Source: CAIVAT01 sp037141055
Lineage (GTDB): Bacteria > Bacteroidota > Bacteroidia > Bacteroidales > FEN-979
Length of the DNA stretch: 60,339 nucleotides
Assembly: GCA_037141055.1 (NCBI GenBank)
Contig: JBAXDH010000008.1
Coordinates: forward strand, 1 to 60,339
Reading direction: 5' to 3'
The translations under genes and the position numbers were made by a program. Under the pieces are notes generated by a model. That model worked only from the letters and a program-made list of their open reading frames with translations. It was not told where the DNA came from and ran no database searches. Positions 17,734 to 26,212 of the stretch are shown in pieces (position 1 is the stretch's first letter; the number at the start of each line of letters is the position of its first letter).

Positions 17734-18114
17734 TTAAGCAGGCCATTCGTTATCCAGTTCGGCATTCCCTACTTTTATTATCCTGGCAGAAATGGCAATG
17801 CTCATCATCATGGTATCGCCGCCAAATGATTCGGAATAACTTGTCAGGTAGCCGTCGGTGAAATCAAGCTGTTTCATTTTCTGATCCTGGTCGATTTTGT
17901 TGAAAACGATGGTGCCGTCTTTTTTTCCATAGTGGTCGCAGGCCCATTCGATTAAAGAATTATCTTCCGATGATTCAATAACCACATGGATGTCATGCGC
18001 TTTAACTTCAGAAGTGGGCCTTCCGCTCTGGTCAACAGATTGGTTAAGTCCATAGGAACATGAGATGACTTTATAGTCAGTCCCGGCAACGGTCATTTTT
18101 GCTTTGAAAGACAT
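17734..18114 (-). CDS. tssD: T6SS tube protein TssD/Hcp, first copy
   Basis: 126 residues with the TssD features: CSYGLNQSVDQSGRPTSEV near the N-terminus, a central WACDHYGKKDGTIVF segment, and SESFGGDTMMMSIAISARII near the end. It follows tssC by 51 nt on the same strand, the usual place for the main tube subunit, so this is probably the bulk Hcp that stacks as hexamers inside the TssBC sheath. Confidence 0.93.
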   Translation of the reverse strand: MSFKAKMTVAGTDYKVISCSYGLNQSVDQSGRPTSEVKAHDIHVVIESSEDNSLIEWACDHYGKKDGTIVFNKIDQDQKMKQLDFTDGYLTSYSESFGGDTMMMSIAISARIIKVGNAELDNEWPA

Positions 18115-18165
18115 AGTTTTAATGTTTAAGGTTAATACTCGTTTTTGTTTCTGATTAATAATGCA

Positions 18166-19554
18166 TTATGCTTGTTCGTATTTCGAATCCCAGTCGTTCC
18201 CGTCATCGCCTTTCTGACCATCCATTTTGATCATGAAATTTTTGGCGGGGAAATAGGGTTTCATATTCACATCCAGGTAGATACGGTCTTTCTGAACGGG
18301 GTCCTGCTCAAAGCGTTTGATGGTGAAACTTTCGATGAGTTTCCCCGGACCGGTGATGCCGTCGAGAAACCGTACGATCTGCGACTGGATCTCCTTTTTG
18401 GTTTTCACATTGAAATTCTCAAAAGCACGGCGGTTCAGGAAATCCATCAATACTTTGGTCACATAGTCAAAAACCCGCACGACAGAATAAGTCTGCAATC
18501 CCAGGTTGTCGCCGCTGAACAGTGTCTTGGCTGAAAAGGCCATCACTTTTCCGTATTCATTCACCATGGGAACCAAACCAAGTTTTTCAAGGCTGGCGAT
18601 TTCACTCTTTTTAAGGTCATACCGAACACCTTCCACTTCGCTGAGTCCGCCATGTTTTTTTCCGGCTGCCACCTGCGACATCAGTGTGTTGTAAATTGTG
18701 CCGGCCAGAGCTGATGAGGGAGGAACATACAATTCGTCCTCTTCGCCGATCTCTGCGAATTTTTTGCGTCCCACCAGCCAGTTGCAGGCCATCATGACGT
18801 TTGAACGATATGCGTCTCCGCCGGTCAGGTTGGCGGATTCGAACATCTCCATGGTATCGTCGGGATTATCGAGATGTTCAAAATCGGTTACGAGCATCAC
18901 CTTGTTATCGTAGGCGATTTTTGCCCATTTTTCCACAACCATGTTGGAGCCAAGGTATCCCGGAAGGACAAGCAAGCTGTAGTTGTTCCGCAAATCAAGG
19001 CGGTCGTAACTGTTCACCAGCTCTTCGGATACCGCATCGATAAACCGTGTATCATCCAGATCCTTCACCTGGTCGGGTGCGGCGTTCATGAACGAAACAT
19101 TTTTTAGCTTGTCCTGGTTCGTATTTTTGAAAAAGAGGGCAACGGAACGATAGGCCTGTTCCAGGTCGCGGGTTTCTTCAACGGCTTTGGAAAGGTTGTC
19201 TTTCAGGGTTTTTTCAGCAACCATGGAGGTCTTCTCACATTGCTCAACCATGTCCGAAACATTTTCAGATGATTGAATGATTGCGGCCCAAAGCTCCAGC
19301 ACTTTTTTCAGCTCTTCGCGCTCCTTCTTTTTGGCTGATTCGGAGAGAAATATTTTTTTGCGGGCCTTCCGCTCGGGATTCAGGTTCTGCACCCCTTCAA
19401 CCGCTGCTTCCAGCAGATCAAAACCACCAACCGAAGTCAGTTTCTGGATGCTTGTTTGCAATAACTCTTCAGGTTTTTCAACCTGTTTGATGTCGGCGGC
19501 AACTTTTTCTTTGAATTGCTCTATGTTGTTTTCTTGTCTTTCTTGCTGTTCCAT
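18166..19554 (-). CDS. tssC: T6SS contractile sheath large subunit TssC
   Basis: 462 residues, a normal TssC length. The ~90-residue N-terminal region is helical and charged; the body has sheath blocks such as SLLVLPGYLGSN, VMLVTDFEHLDNPDD, GGDAYRSNVMMACNWLVGRK and a C-terminal RIYLDVNMKPYFPAKNF strand. It polymerises with TssB around the Hcp tube. Between tssB (58-nt gap) and the first tssD, the classic order. Confidence 0.95.
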   Translation of the reverse strand: MEQQERQENNIEQFKEKVAADIKQVEKPEELLQTSIQKLTSVGGFDLLEAAVEGVQNLNPERKARKKIFLSESAKKKEREELKKVLELWAAIIQSSENVSDMVEQCEKTSMVAEKTLKDNLSKAVEETRDLEQAYRSVALFFKNTNQDKLKNVSFMNAAPDQVKDLDDTRFIDAVSEELVNSYDRLDLRNNYSLLVLPGYLGSNMVVEKWAKIAYDNKVMLVTDFEHLDNPDDTMEMFESANLTGGDAYRSNVMMACNWLVGRKKFAEIGEEDELYVPPSSALAGTIYNTLMSQVAAGKKHGGLSEVEGVRYDLKKSEIASLEKLGLVPMVNEYGKVMAFSAKTLFSGDNLGLQTYSVVRVFDYVTKVLMDFLNRRAFENFNVKTKKEIQSQIVRFLDGITGPGKLIESFTIKRFEQDPVQKDRIYLDVNMKPYFPAKNFMIKMDGQKGDDGNDWDSKYEQA

Positions 19555-19612
19555 TGGAATAAATTGTTTACGGATAAAACACTAATGATGAAACTCAATG
19601 CCTTCAGTTGTA

Positions 19613-20056
19613 TCAGGCCTGTTCGATTTCCTTGATCATGGCGTAGATGGAGTTGAGCAGTGCCAGCTTCGTTTCGCCATTTTCAAGTGCTTTACGCATC
19701 ATCTTATTGCTTTTCAATTGCTTGACCACCTTTTGCAGTTGTTCTTTCTGCATGGTGAGATTTTGAAGAAACTCGCTTTGCGCGGTAATTCCCTTGATGC
19801 CAAAATCAGCAAGATTCCCGAACTTCAGCGTTTCCTCCCTGGTAACCCCTTCGCTGTCCTGGAATTCAACAGCAAGGTTGGGTTTGTACTGTTCAAACAC
19901 ATCATCAAGTTTCGTCAGTCCCTGAACAACCTGGGGCTTCACAGGTGGGTCAGCAGTGAGCTTCTGGATCATCAAGGTCCTGTTCTGCTGGATTTCACTG
20001 ATGGCTTCGCTGGCATCGCCTTTTACTTCGGTACCGCCAATTCCGTATGTTTCCAT
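19613..20056 (-). CDS. tssB: T6SS contractile sheath small subunit TssB
   Basis: 147 residues with an N-terminal beta part (GIGGTEVKGDASEAI), a central TLKFGNLADFGIKGI-like segment matching the TssB LxFxxxxDFxP region, and a charged helical C-terminus. It is the partner of TssC. A promoter-like TATCTTTG at 20099-20106 suggests the sheath and tube genes can be transcribed separately from tssH upstream. Confidence 0.92.
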   Translation of the reverse strand: METYGIGGTEVKGDASEAISEIQQNRTLMIQKLTADPPVKPQVVQGLTKLDDVFEQYKPNLAVEFQDSEGVTREETLKFGNLADFGIKGITAQSEFLQNLTMQKEQLQKVVKQLKSNKMMRKALENGETKLALLNSIYAMIKEIEQA

Positions 20057-20098
20057 AAGTTTTGATTTAAATTTTATGTTTGTTATTTAGAATTAGTT

Positions 20099-20106
20099 CA
20101 AAGATA
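20099..20106 (-). promoter_or_regulatory. TATCTTTG -7 box before tssB
   Basis: The minus strand reads TATCTTTGA, 43 nt before the tssB ATG, matching TAnnTTTG. The same octamer precedes two candidate effector genes (24834-24841 and 27436-27443). Confidence 0.5.
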
Positions 20107-20140
20107 CACCTATTTTATGATGTCGGAAAGGATTAACCCA

Positions 20141-22630
20141 TTAATTTATTTTCCAGATTATTTCACCCTTCTTGTCTGATTTCAAGGTTACAACCGAACC
20201 CCTGGTGATTTCACCGGAGATAATCATTTTCGAAAGCGGTCGCCGCAACTGGGTACGGATGATGCCGATTATCGGCCGCGCTCCGTATTTGGGTGTAAAG
20301 CCTGCCATCGCCAGTTTCTTTTTCGCCTCATCATCGATTTCAAGTTTAATACCTTGCTGGTCGAGGGATTTGAGCAGGTTTTTCAGATGAATGTCGAAGA
20401 TTTTCACAATATTCTTCTCGCTGATCGGGGCAAAAGGAACTATTTCCGTAAGGCGGCCCAGGAATTCGGGCCGGAAGTGCCGGGTCATGATCTCCATGAG
20501 GTCATTGGAGGCAGGAATGACATCCTTTCCGAAAGAATCGACGATGAAATCGCTGCCGATGTTTGAGGTGAAAAGGACTACTGCATTCGAAAAATCACCC
20601 TCCTTGCCCAGCCGGTCATGCAGTTTTCCTTCATCCAGTATCTGGAGGAAAATATCGAAAACAGAAGCGTGGGCTTTTTCAATTTCGTCAAACAGCACGA
20701 CCGAATAGGGTTGCTGCCTGATTTTGTTAACCAGCAGCCCGCCTTCTTCATAGCCGACATAACCCGGGGGGGCGCCATAAAGCAATGCGGCGGAATGCTC
20801 CTCCTTGAATTCACTCATGTCGAACCTTATCATGAACGATTCATCCTGGAAAAGAAATTCGGCCAGTGATTTGGCAAGCTCGGTTTTACCTGTTCCTGTA
20901 GGTCCGAGGAAAAAGAAGGAGCCAATGGGCTGACCGGCTTTGTTAAGTCCCGATCGCGATTCGAGGATGGCTTCCGCAATGCTTTTGATCGCATGATCCT
21001 GGCCTACAACCCTTTTTTTCAGAATGTCGGCCATGTTCATCAGCCGGTCGCGCTCCTGTGTCTGAACTTTCCCGATAGGGATGCCGGTTTTATTGGAAAC
21101 CACGGCGGCGACATCGCCTTTTTCGACGGTTTCTTTTTCTTTCTTCGCAATGGTTTCAAGCGCCGACAGCCTGTTTTTAAGATTGTTCATCAGTTCGGCA
21201 TTGTCTTCCATTTTCAGCGGATCTGATTCATCTTCAAGCTGCCCGATCAGGACAGGGGAGAGTTTATTCTTCATCTGGGCGTAAAACCAGCGCAATTCTT
21301 TCCGCAGATCTTCCTCCGGCAATTCTGCCTGTTGCTTCTCCAGGGTTTCCATGGCCTGGCTCAAAACGGCAAGTTCGTTTTCCGAGGTGTCTTTCATCAT
21401 GCGAACGCCGGCCATGGTACGGTCGATGAGGTCGATGGCGGAATCGGGGAGGCTACGCTCTTTTAAGTACCGCTTCGACAAGCGGATCGATTCACTGAGC
21501 ACATCCTTGCCGGTTTTTATGTTGTGGTGCGTTTCATAAACCGGGGAAATGCATTCAAGCATCCGCAGGGCGACATCTTCGGTGGGTTCTTCAACTTTAA
21601 TGATTTCAAACTGGCGGTTGAACGCTTCGTCGGTCTCAATGAATTTGGTATAGTTGTCGATGGAGGTTATGCCGATGACTGTGAGCGCCCCGCGTGAAAG
21701 TTCAGGTTTTAAAAGGTTGGCGGCACCTGATGCCCCGGCTTGTTTGTCAAGCAGGGTGTGAATCTCATCAATGAACAAAATCGCTTTGTCGAACTGTTCA
21801 ATTTCTTTGATGATATTTTTCAAGCGGTCTTCCACCTCACCTTTGTAGGAAGCGCCTGCAATGAGCGCACCGAAATCAAGCTCAAAAACCATCGCCTCTT
21901 TTAAGTTCCCCGGCACTTTCTGGTCGACGATACTTTGGGTAAACCCGTTTACCACGGCAGTTTTTCCAACACCCGGGTCCCCGATGATCATGACGTTTGG
22001 TTTCGACCGCCTGCCAAGAATTTCAGCGATCATCCGGATTTCACGGTCACGGCCTACTACCGGGTCAAGTTTTCCCTGGCGGGCAAGGCTGGTTTTATCG
22101 ATGCAGAATTTCAGCAACGCATTTTGCTTTTTATCCGGTGAAGCTTTTGCTTCCTCCGCTGATTTTGGCGCCAGGACATTTTCCAGATCCGATTTTTCGA
22201 TCAGGGCATCGATGATCTCCTGGGGTTTTAATGGAAAAGTTTTCAGCTGTTCATAGGTAAATCCAACTCCGGGTGTACTCAGTGAAGCGATCACACAAAC
22301 AGGATCAAGATCATCCTTCGAGAGTTTCAGCCGGATGTTGTCTGCCTCCAGCATGACCGCCTGCACGTATGGATCAGCAGGGGGCTGTTCACTTACTTTA
22401 CCGGTTTTGGCGCAGGTTTCAATTCTCACCTCCGCCCACTCTTCCATGTAATAGGTGTCTTTGTCAAGCGATTCGAGGAAAGACCTCAGACCGATCTCCT
22501 TGTGCAGCAGCGCCTTCAGCAGGTGTGCAGGCGAAAATTTTTCGTTGGAGAACTCTTTGGCAAGCGCCTGCGCGATGCCTATCGCCTGCTTTAATTCGTC
22601 GGTGTAATTTAGCTGTAAGGAATTACCCAT
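20141..22630 (-). CDS. tssH: T6SS sheath-recycling ATPase TssH (ClpV)
   Basis: 829 residues: a double-Clp N-terminal domain (~1-145), first AAA+ module with Walker A GDPGVGKT (217-224) and Walker B LFIDEIH, a shortened middle domain (~420-510), second AAA+ module with GPTGTGKT (576-583) and LFDEIEKAH, and a ClpB-type C-terminal domain. It disassembles contracted TssBC sheath. The T6SS location and lack of a full-length ClpB middle domain favour ClpV over the general disaggregase. It heads the minus-strand operon, 84 nt before tssB. Confidence 0.95.
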   Translation of the reverse strand: MGNSLQLNYTDELKQAIGIAQALAKEFSNEKFSPAHLLKALLHKEIGLRSFLESLDKDTYYMEEWAEVRIETCAKTGKVSEQPPADPYVQAVMLEADNIRLKLSKDDLDPVCVIASLSTPGVGFTYEQLKTFPLKPQEIIDALIEKSDLENVLAPKSAEEAKASPDKKQNALLKFCIDKTSLARQGKLDPVVGRDREIRMIAEILGRRSKPNVMIIGDPGVGKTAVVNGFTQSIVDQKVPGNLKEAMVFELDFGALIAGASYKGEVEDRLKNIIKEIEQFDKAILFIDEIHTLLDKQAGASGAANLLKPELSRGALTVIGITSIDNYTKFIETDEAFNRQFEIIKVEEPTEDVALRMLECISPVYETHHNIKTGKDVLSESIRLSKRYLKERSLPDSAIDLIDRTMAGVRMMKDTSENELAVLSQAMETLEKQQAELPEEDLRKELRWFYAQMKNKLSPVLIGQLEDESDPLKMEDNAELMNNLKNRLSALETIAKKEKETVEKGDVAAVVSNKTGIPIGKVQTQERDRLMNMADILKKRVVGQDHAIKSIAEAILESRSGLNKAGQPIGSFFFLGPTGTGKTELAKSLAEFLFQDESFMIRFDMSEFKEEHSAALLYGAPPGYVGYEEGGLLVNKIRQQPYSVVLFDEIEKAHASVFDIFLQILDEGKLHDRLGKEGDFSNAVVLFTSNIGSDFIVDSFGKDVIPASNDLMEIMTRHFRPEFLGRLTEIVPFAPISEKNIVKIFDIHLKNLLKSLDQQGIKLEIDDEAKKKLAMAGFTPKYGARPIIGIIRTQLRRPLSKMIISGEITRGSVVTLKSDKKGEIIWKIN

Positions 22631-22892
22631 AATTCAAATATTAATTCGGTGAGAAATTCATGTTAATGTCAACCCGGAAACAAACGAACTTGCTGAGCCC
22701 GCTGCAAAAAGCCGTGTTTGTGTTTTTACAATGAAGACGCATAGATGCAAATGATTTGTAATCAAACAGGTACCTATTGGCGACTTGGCATCTAAGAGGA
22801 GAAAAGGAGTTGCAGGAGTGGGCCCAATGTTAATTCAGGCATAAAAGTATATAAAAATTGAATTCTGTTCTTCGATTTTTTTTATTTCAGGC

Positions 22893-23131
22893 TTATTTGG
22901 TTCCACTGGCATGTAGATCCAATGATTTTGACAGACTAATCCGGGTTCTGCGTCCACCCGTTGTCACAGTTGAATAAACATTGCCATCAGTATCAGTATG
23001 TGTTATGGGCGCTGGAGCAGGTTCCGGAGTTGTGGTTTTTTTTTCGCGTAAAATCCTGAATCTGTTATTGAAATTGGTTTAAGATTTGCATTTATTGCAA
23101 GATAAACCTGCCGAAATTGGAGGAATTGCAT
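22893..23131 (-). CDS. Short gene with probable -1 frameshift on an A9 run
   Basis: From ATG 23131-23129 the frame reads MQFLQFRQVYLAINANLKPI then SITDSGFYAKKK and meets a run of nine A (T9 at 23036-23044 on the plus strand). The zero frame continues only ten codons to a TAA at 23003. The -1 frame continues 49 codons, TTTPEPAPAPITHTDTDG and on to SLDLHASGTK, ending at 22893. Both parts look coding in composition and join exactly at the homopolymer, giving about 79 residues. A stop lies directly upstream of the ATG. Either slippage makes two products (42 and about 79 residues), or the gene has an indel or a sequencing error. It lies 262 nt before tssH on the same strand. Function unknown. Confidence 0.45.
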
Positions 23132-23269
23132 TTTTTACAATTGACTGGACAGATTTGTGAATGTGTTTTGGATTTTTTGTAAAAGAAAAAAATCCGGTCG
23201 GGAGGATCAGTTTTAGGATAAACAATGGCGGCAGTACTTTTGGTTTCAACTTTCTAACATTTGAAAGCC

Positions 23270-23467
23270 ATGAATCTGGAAGTCCCTCATATTGTTCAGG
23301 AAAAAGAAATGTCATGTTGGCATGCTTCAGCACGCATGCTGTTCGCATACCGGCATAATGCAAGTTTAGATCCCCTGCCGGATAATTATGAGAAAAATGA
23401 AGGTTTAAGCATAAACTGGTTTATAGACCTGGCTGGAAGTGTTGGTGTAAAAATCATTCAGGAATGA
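23270..23467 (+). pseudogene. Truncated papain-like cysteine protease (N-terminal half)
   Basis: 65 residues from ATG 23270 (an upstream TTG is less likely). It opens like the papain-like C70/C39 group: VPHIVQ, then the nucleophile in MSCWHASARML (C16), then a helix and an N-E-G-L-x-I segment. The family normally needs 80-100 more residues containing the catalytic His, and none of the following frames supplies them. The stop overlaps the next ATG (ATGA, 23464-23467), so the remnant is still translationally coupled to the lipoprotein gene. Likely a decayed secreted protease, although a stable short product cannot be excluded. Confidence 0.6.
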
Positions 23468-24177
23468 CATCCTTATGGAAAATATATTTGCCGACCTTCA
23501 TCCTGCTGTTGAACAATGGCTGTATGCAAACGAAGGTGCTGAAATTGACCCGGGTTGAAACGCTGCCGGGCGGGCCAACGGAGGCAATGGCTTTGACCAG
23601 AAATGACTCTGTTGCTGTTTCGCTTGGCTTCAACGGACTCAGTTATGGGAACCTCGATTTTACCCTGGAGGTGCGGAACAGTTCAGCCGATACCATATAC
23701 ATCGGTCCGGCAGATTGCAGTTACATCCCGACTTTTGCACCGCAAGCACCAGTTGACATTGAAAGGCCAAAGACCATTCCCGCAATCGATCCAAAACAAC
23801 ATTTGGTAAAGTTGTACACATGGAAGGCAGACGAGGAGAAAGCCACAAACCCATACAATAACCTGGTCTCACTGGCGATTGACATACTGGGATCACTGCT
23901 CATCAGCAAGGAGGAGCAGGAAAAAGCTGCCATTGAGCGGCAGAGGAATTCGGAGGAGTGGGAGAGCAAACACCTGGAAACTCTTTACTACATCAGCAAC
24001 CAGATCGAATTCTGGAGGGTCACGCCCATGGGCGATATCCTCGTTGTTCCGAACCGAACAGTCTCAGGGCGGATCCTTTTTACTGTTCAGCCTGAGGCGA
24101 CGCAACTCCGGTTCCGTATCAGACTGAATGGGGTTGTAAGGGAAAGCGTTTTTCGCCAGGAAATGAGTTCGAGGTAA
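23464..24177 (+). CDS. Lipoprotein, candidate immunity protein
   Basis: 237 residues. The signal peptide ends in a lipobox-like LNNGC (~16-20), so it is probably anchored in the envelope. A beta-rich region (~40-110) has a NLDFTLEVRNSSADTIYIGP segment like an immunoglobulin-type domain, then an amphipathic helix (SLAIDILGSLLISKEEQEKAAIERQ) and a beta C-terminus. No known family. The ATGA overlap with the truncated protease resembles an effector-immunity pair, where a periplasmic lipoprotein would block a toxin arriving from a sister cell. This is inference from arrangement. Confidence 0.75.
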   Translation: MTSLWKIYLPTFILLLNNGCMQTKVLKLTRVETLPGGPTEAMALTRNDSVAVSLGFNGLSYGNLDFTLEVRNSSADTIYIGPADCSYIPTFAPQAPVDIERPKTIPAIDPKQHLVKLYTWKADEEKATNPYNNLVSLAIDILGSLLISKEEQEKAAIERQRNSEEWESKHLETLYYISNQIEFWRVTPMGDILVVPNRTVSGRILFTVQPEATQLRFRIRLNGVVRESVFRQEMSSR

Positions 24178-24217
24178 CGAATGTCAACCTGTTAAATGTT
24201 TTTACTGCCAGGGAATT

Positions 24218-24784
24218 CTAATCCGAATTCCATGTCCAGCTTCCCGGGTCAGCAGTATTCCGCTGGAAGGTAGACGGGTAACGGCTCGACCAGGTCACCC
24301 TCCCTTCAGGACCATAACTAAGCACCAGTCCTTCAAAACTGTCAAGTTTACCGTATGGCAGCACACGATTGGTTACAGCCACCTGGAGTTCAGTGGAGGC
24401 CACAACGTAACATTGTGCGGCCCTGGCGATTGCAGCACAAAACAGGTTGCCATCGCCTGTCGTCGGAGAGCCGGGGGTTTGAATAGCAGCAACGAGACAG
24501 GCGCGAAACCAAATTTTATCGACCTTCCCGGCCAGTCTGCCGAACAAAGGAGCATGCCGGAGGTCTATACCCTGACCCATTTGAAGATAACTTGCATTGC
24601 CATGGCAGCTGAATACCAGGTCCTTTATCTTTCCGCCGGGTGCACTGTCGGCAACAGCGGCAATCCATCTTGTCAGATGGTCGGGAGTTTCATCACTATT
24701 GATATTCCAGGTATTCCACATGCGCACTGTTGCAGGTGCCCGGGAATCATTAACTCCCATGTGCGGTGAATCAAGTGTTATCAT
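24218..24784 (-). CDS. Caspase-fold (DUF4347-like) putative cysteine hydrolase
   Basis: 188 residues, no signal peptide. The core matches the caspase-like fold of the DUF4347/C80 type: strand then His-Gly (DLVFSCHGN, H61), strand then Cys (IWFRACLVA, C96), a GNLFCAAIA helix, and CYVVASTELQ, which in DUF4347 corresponds to the xVAAST segment. The His/Cys dyad is intact. It starts with an AAAGGA ribosome site and a TATCTTTG promoter box, opposite to its neighbours. Being small, signal-less and next to T6SS genes, it is a candidate secreted toxin. Self-cleavage or peptide cleavage is possible; substrate unknown. Confidence 0.8.
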   Translation of the reverse strand: MITLDSPHMGVNDSRAPATVRMWNTWNINSDETPDHLTRWIAAVADSAPGGKIKDLVFSCHGNASYLQMGQGIDLRHAPLFGRLAGKVDKIWFRACLVAAIQTPGSPTTGDGNLFCAAIARAAQCYVVASTELQVAVTNRVLPYGKLDSFEGLVLSYGPEGRVTWSSRYPSTFQRNTADPGSWTWNSD

Positions 24785-24833
24785 ATATAGTTCCTTTCGA
24801 ATTTAAAATAAATAAACATTTATTTAGACTAGT

Positions 24834-24841
24834 CAAAGATA
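24834..24841 (-). promoter_or_regulatory. TATCTTTG -7 box before the caspase-fold gene
   Basis: Same octamer as before tssB, 50 nt upstream of the ATG at 24784, in a 205-nt AT-rich divergent gap. Confidence 0.45.
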
Positions 24842-24989
24842 AAAACATTTTTTGTGAATTTTGCATATTCCGGTAATATTTATAATCTCGAAAACTTTGG
24901 TCATAACCGACGGAGAAGTTACAAATTGCACTAACTTTACCTGACAATAATCCTTTCATGCACGTTTAAAAAGATGGAGGAACCTACCC

Positions 24990-25961
24990 ATGAGTGATTC
25001 AGGACAAATCTTTTCTTCAACTAAAAATCTGTCAATCGGTACTTCAGGGCAGGATGTTCGTGACCTTCAAACCGCCCTTAACCTTCGGCCCCCTTCAAGT
25101 CTTCCTATTCTGAACCCGGATGGAATGTTTGGAGCAAAAACAGATGCCCGGGTGAAGGAATTCCAGGGGAATAAGGGTCTTGTCGCCGATGGGATTGTTG
25201 GCCCTAAAACCCGGGCAGCATTGGCAGGATTGGACTTCCCCACAACTGACCATGGCAGTAATTGTTGTAACCCCGAAAATTTCTCCTCAGGCCAGTCACG
25301 GGAAGTTTCTGAATTTTTAAGAAACAACAGGAGTTCTGCCGGGAACAAATCCGGGTTTTCCGCAGGTACCGGAAGTGGATCTTTTGCATCCGCAGGAGCC
25401 AGCCTGTTGCAGCCGCTTACCATTGCGCAGATTGGTCAGGCGAAGGTTGTGTATGGTGCAAGCCTGGATTTTTCCTCCATATTTATTTCCAGGCAAACCG
25501 GCGTTGGCGGGCGCCCGTTCACTTTTGCCTTCGATGACAATGGCTCGACTGTCCAAATCATGAACTGCGGCAGTTTCACACCAAGGCCAAGAACCCTGAT
25601 TCATGAACTCGCCCATGTGTGGCAGTCGCAACACCATGCGGATAAATACCGGTTTATGGTGAATGCGGTGGATAGCCAGGCCGGGGCTGTTGTTGCAAGT
25701 ACGGCTGCTGCAATTGACGACCCGATCGTAATACTTAACAAAAACTTTCCAACGTTTTACCCCTTTGATGCGTATGCTTACGATCCAGGGCTCCCGTTCG
25801 CCAACATGGCCGCTGAACAGATGGCCAAGGCGATCGAGAATGGTGAAACCGCCGTTGTTGCACATGTTAAAGGGGTGACAAAGAACATGGTCGACCCGGC
25901 CTGTGTTGCTGCCCTTTCCAGACCTGGTTTTGCCGATCGCCGGAGGGCGGGTGTTAAATAG
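24990..25961 (+). CDS. Peptidoglycan-binding-domain metallopeptidase, candidate T6SS effector
   Basis: 323 residues. Residues ~12-80 are a PG_binding_1 domain (LQTALNL, GMFGAKTDARVKEFQ, VADGIVGPKTRAAL). After a Ser/Gly-rich linker comes a zinc-protease-like domain with LIHELAHVWQ (H205, E206, H209), followed by an AYAYD segment (~255) that may supply a third ligand, as in DUF4157-like proteins. There is no signal peptide although the first domain binds cell wall, so export by the T6SS next door would make sense. A strong GGAGG ribosome site (24976-24980) precedes the start, unusual for Bacteroidota. No obvious immunity gene follows it. Confidence 0.85.
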   Translation: MSDSGQIFSSTKNLSIGTSGQDVRDLQTALNLRPPSSLPILNPDGMFGAKTDARVKEFQGNKGLVADGIVGPKTRAALAGLDFPTTDHGSNCCNPENFSSGQSREVSEFLRNNRSSAGNKSGFSAGTGSGSFASAGASLLQPLTIAQIGQAKVVYGASLDFSSIFISRQTGVGGRPFTFAFDDNGSTVQIMNCGSFTPRPRTLIHELAHVWQSQHHADKYRFMVNAVDSQAGAVVASTAAAIDDPIVILNKNFPTFYPFDAYAYDPGLPFANMAAEQMAKAIENGETAVVAHVKGVTKNMVDPACVAALSRPGFADRRRAGVK

Positions 25962-25998
25962 AACCCTTTTCCCGGGGGCATCTCCTGATCTTTGATAG

Positions 25999-26077
25999 GA
26001 CGATTTACGATGTATGATTAAGCGCTGCTGATCGAAAATCTACAATCCATCAATTCAATCGACAATCGTAAATCGTC
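25999..26077. repeat. 13-bp inverted repeat in the effector island
   Basis: GACGATTTACGAT (25999-26011) is perfectly complemented at 26065-26077, with a 53-nt spacer. AATCGTAAATCGTC-like units are common in dispersed intergenic elements of Bacteroidota. It may end the upstream transcript, though no T-run follows. Confidence 0.75.
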
Positions 26078-26212
26078 AGATCTGAAATACTGAAGACGAA
26101 CCCTGACATTTTTAAACAGTGTCTTAAAGGTTATAGTTTATCTTTACCGGCTCATCCCGGGCAAAGGCTGCGGTTTTTGGCAGGAATGCATCCCGGATAA
26201 CGGAATTTTCCT

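Noticed and set aside
22731..22800. Second copy of the 17622-17680 hairpin before tssH
   Set aside because: It has a similar GAAGACGC/GCATCT flavour, but the arms do not pair over more than about six bases.
23079..23363. 94-codon minus-strand frame over the protease fragment
   Set aside because: It covers the antisense of the Cys-Trp motif region, and only its last third overlaps the region where another frame (MQFLQFRQVY...) looks coding.
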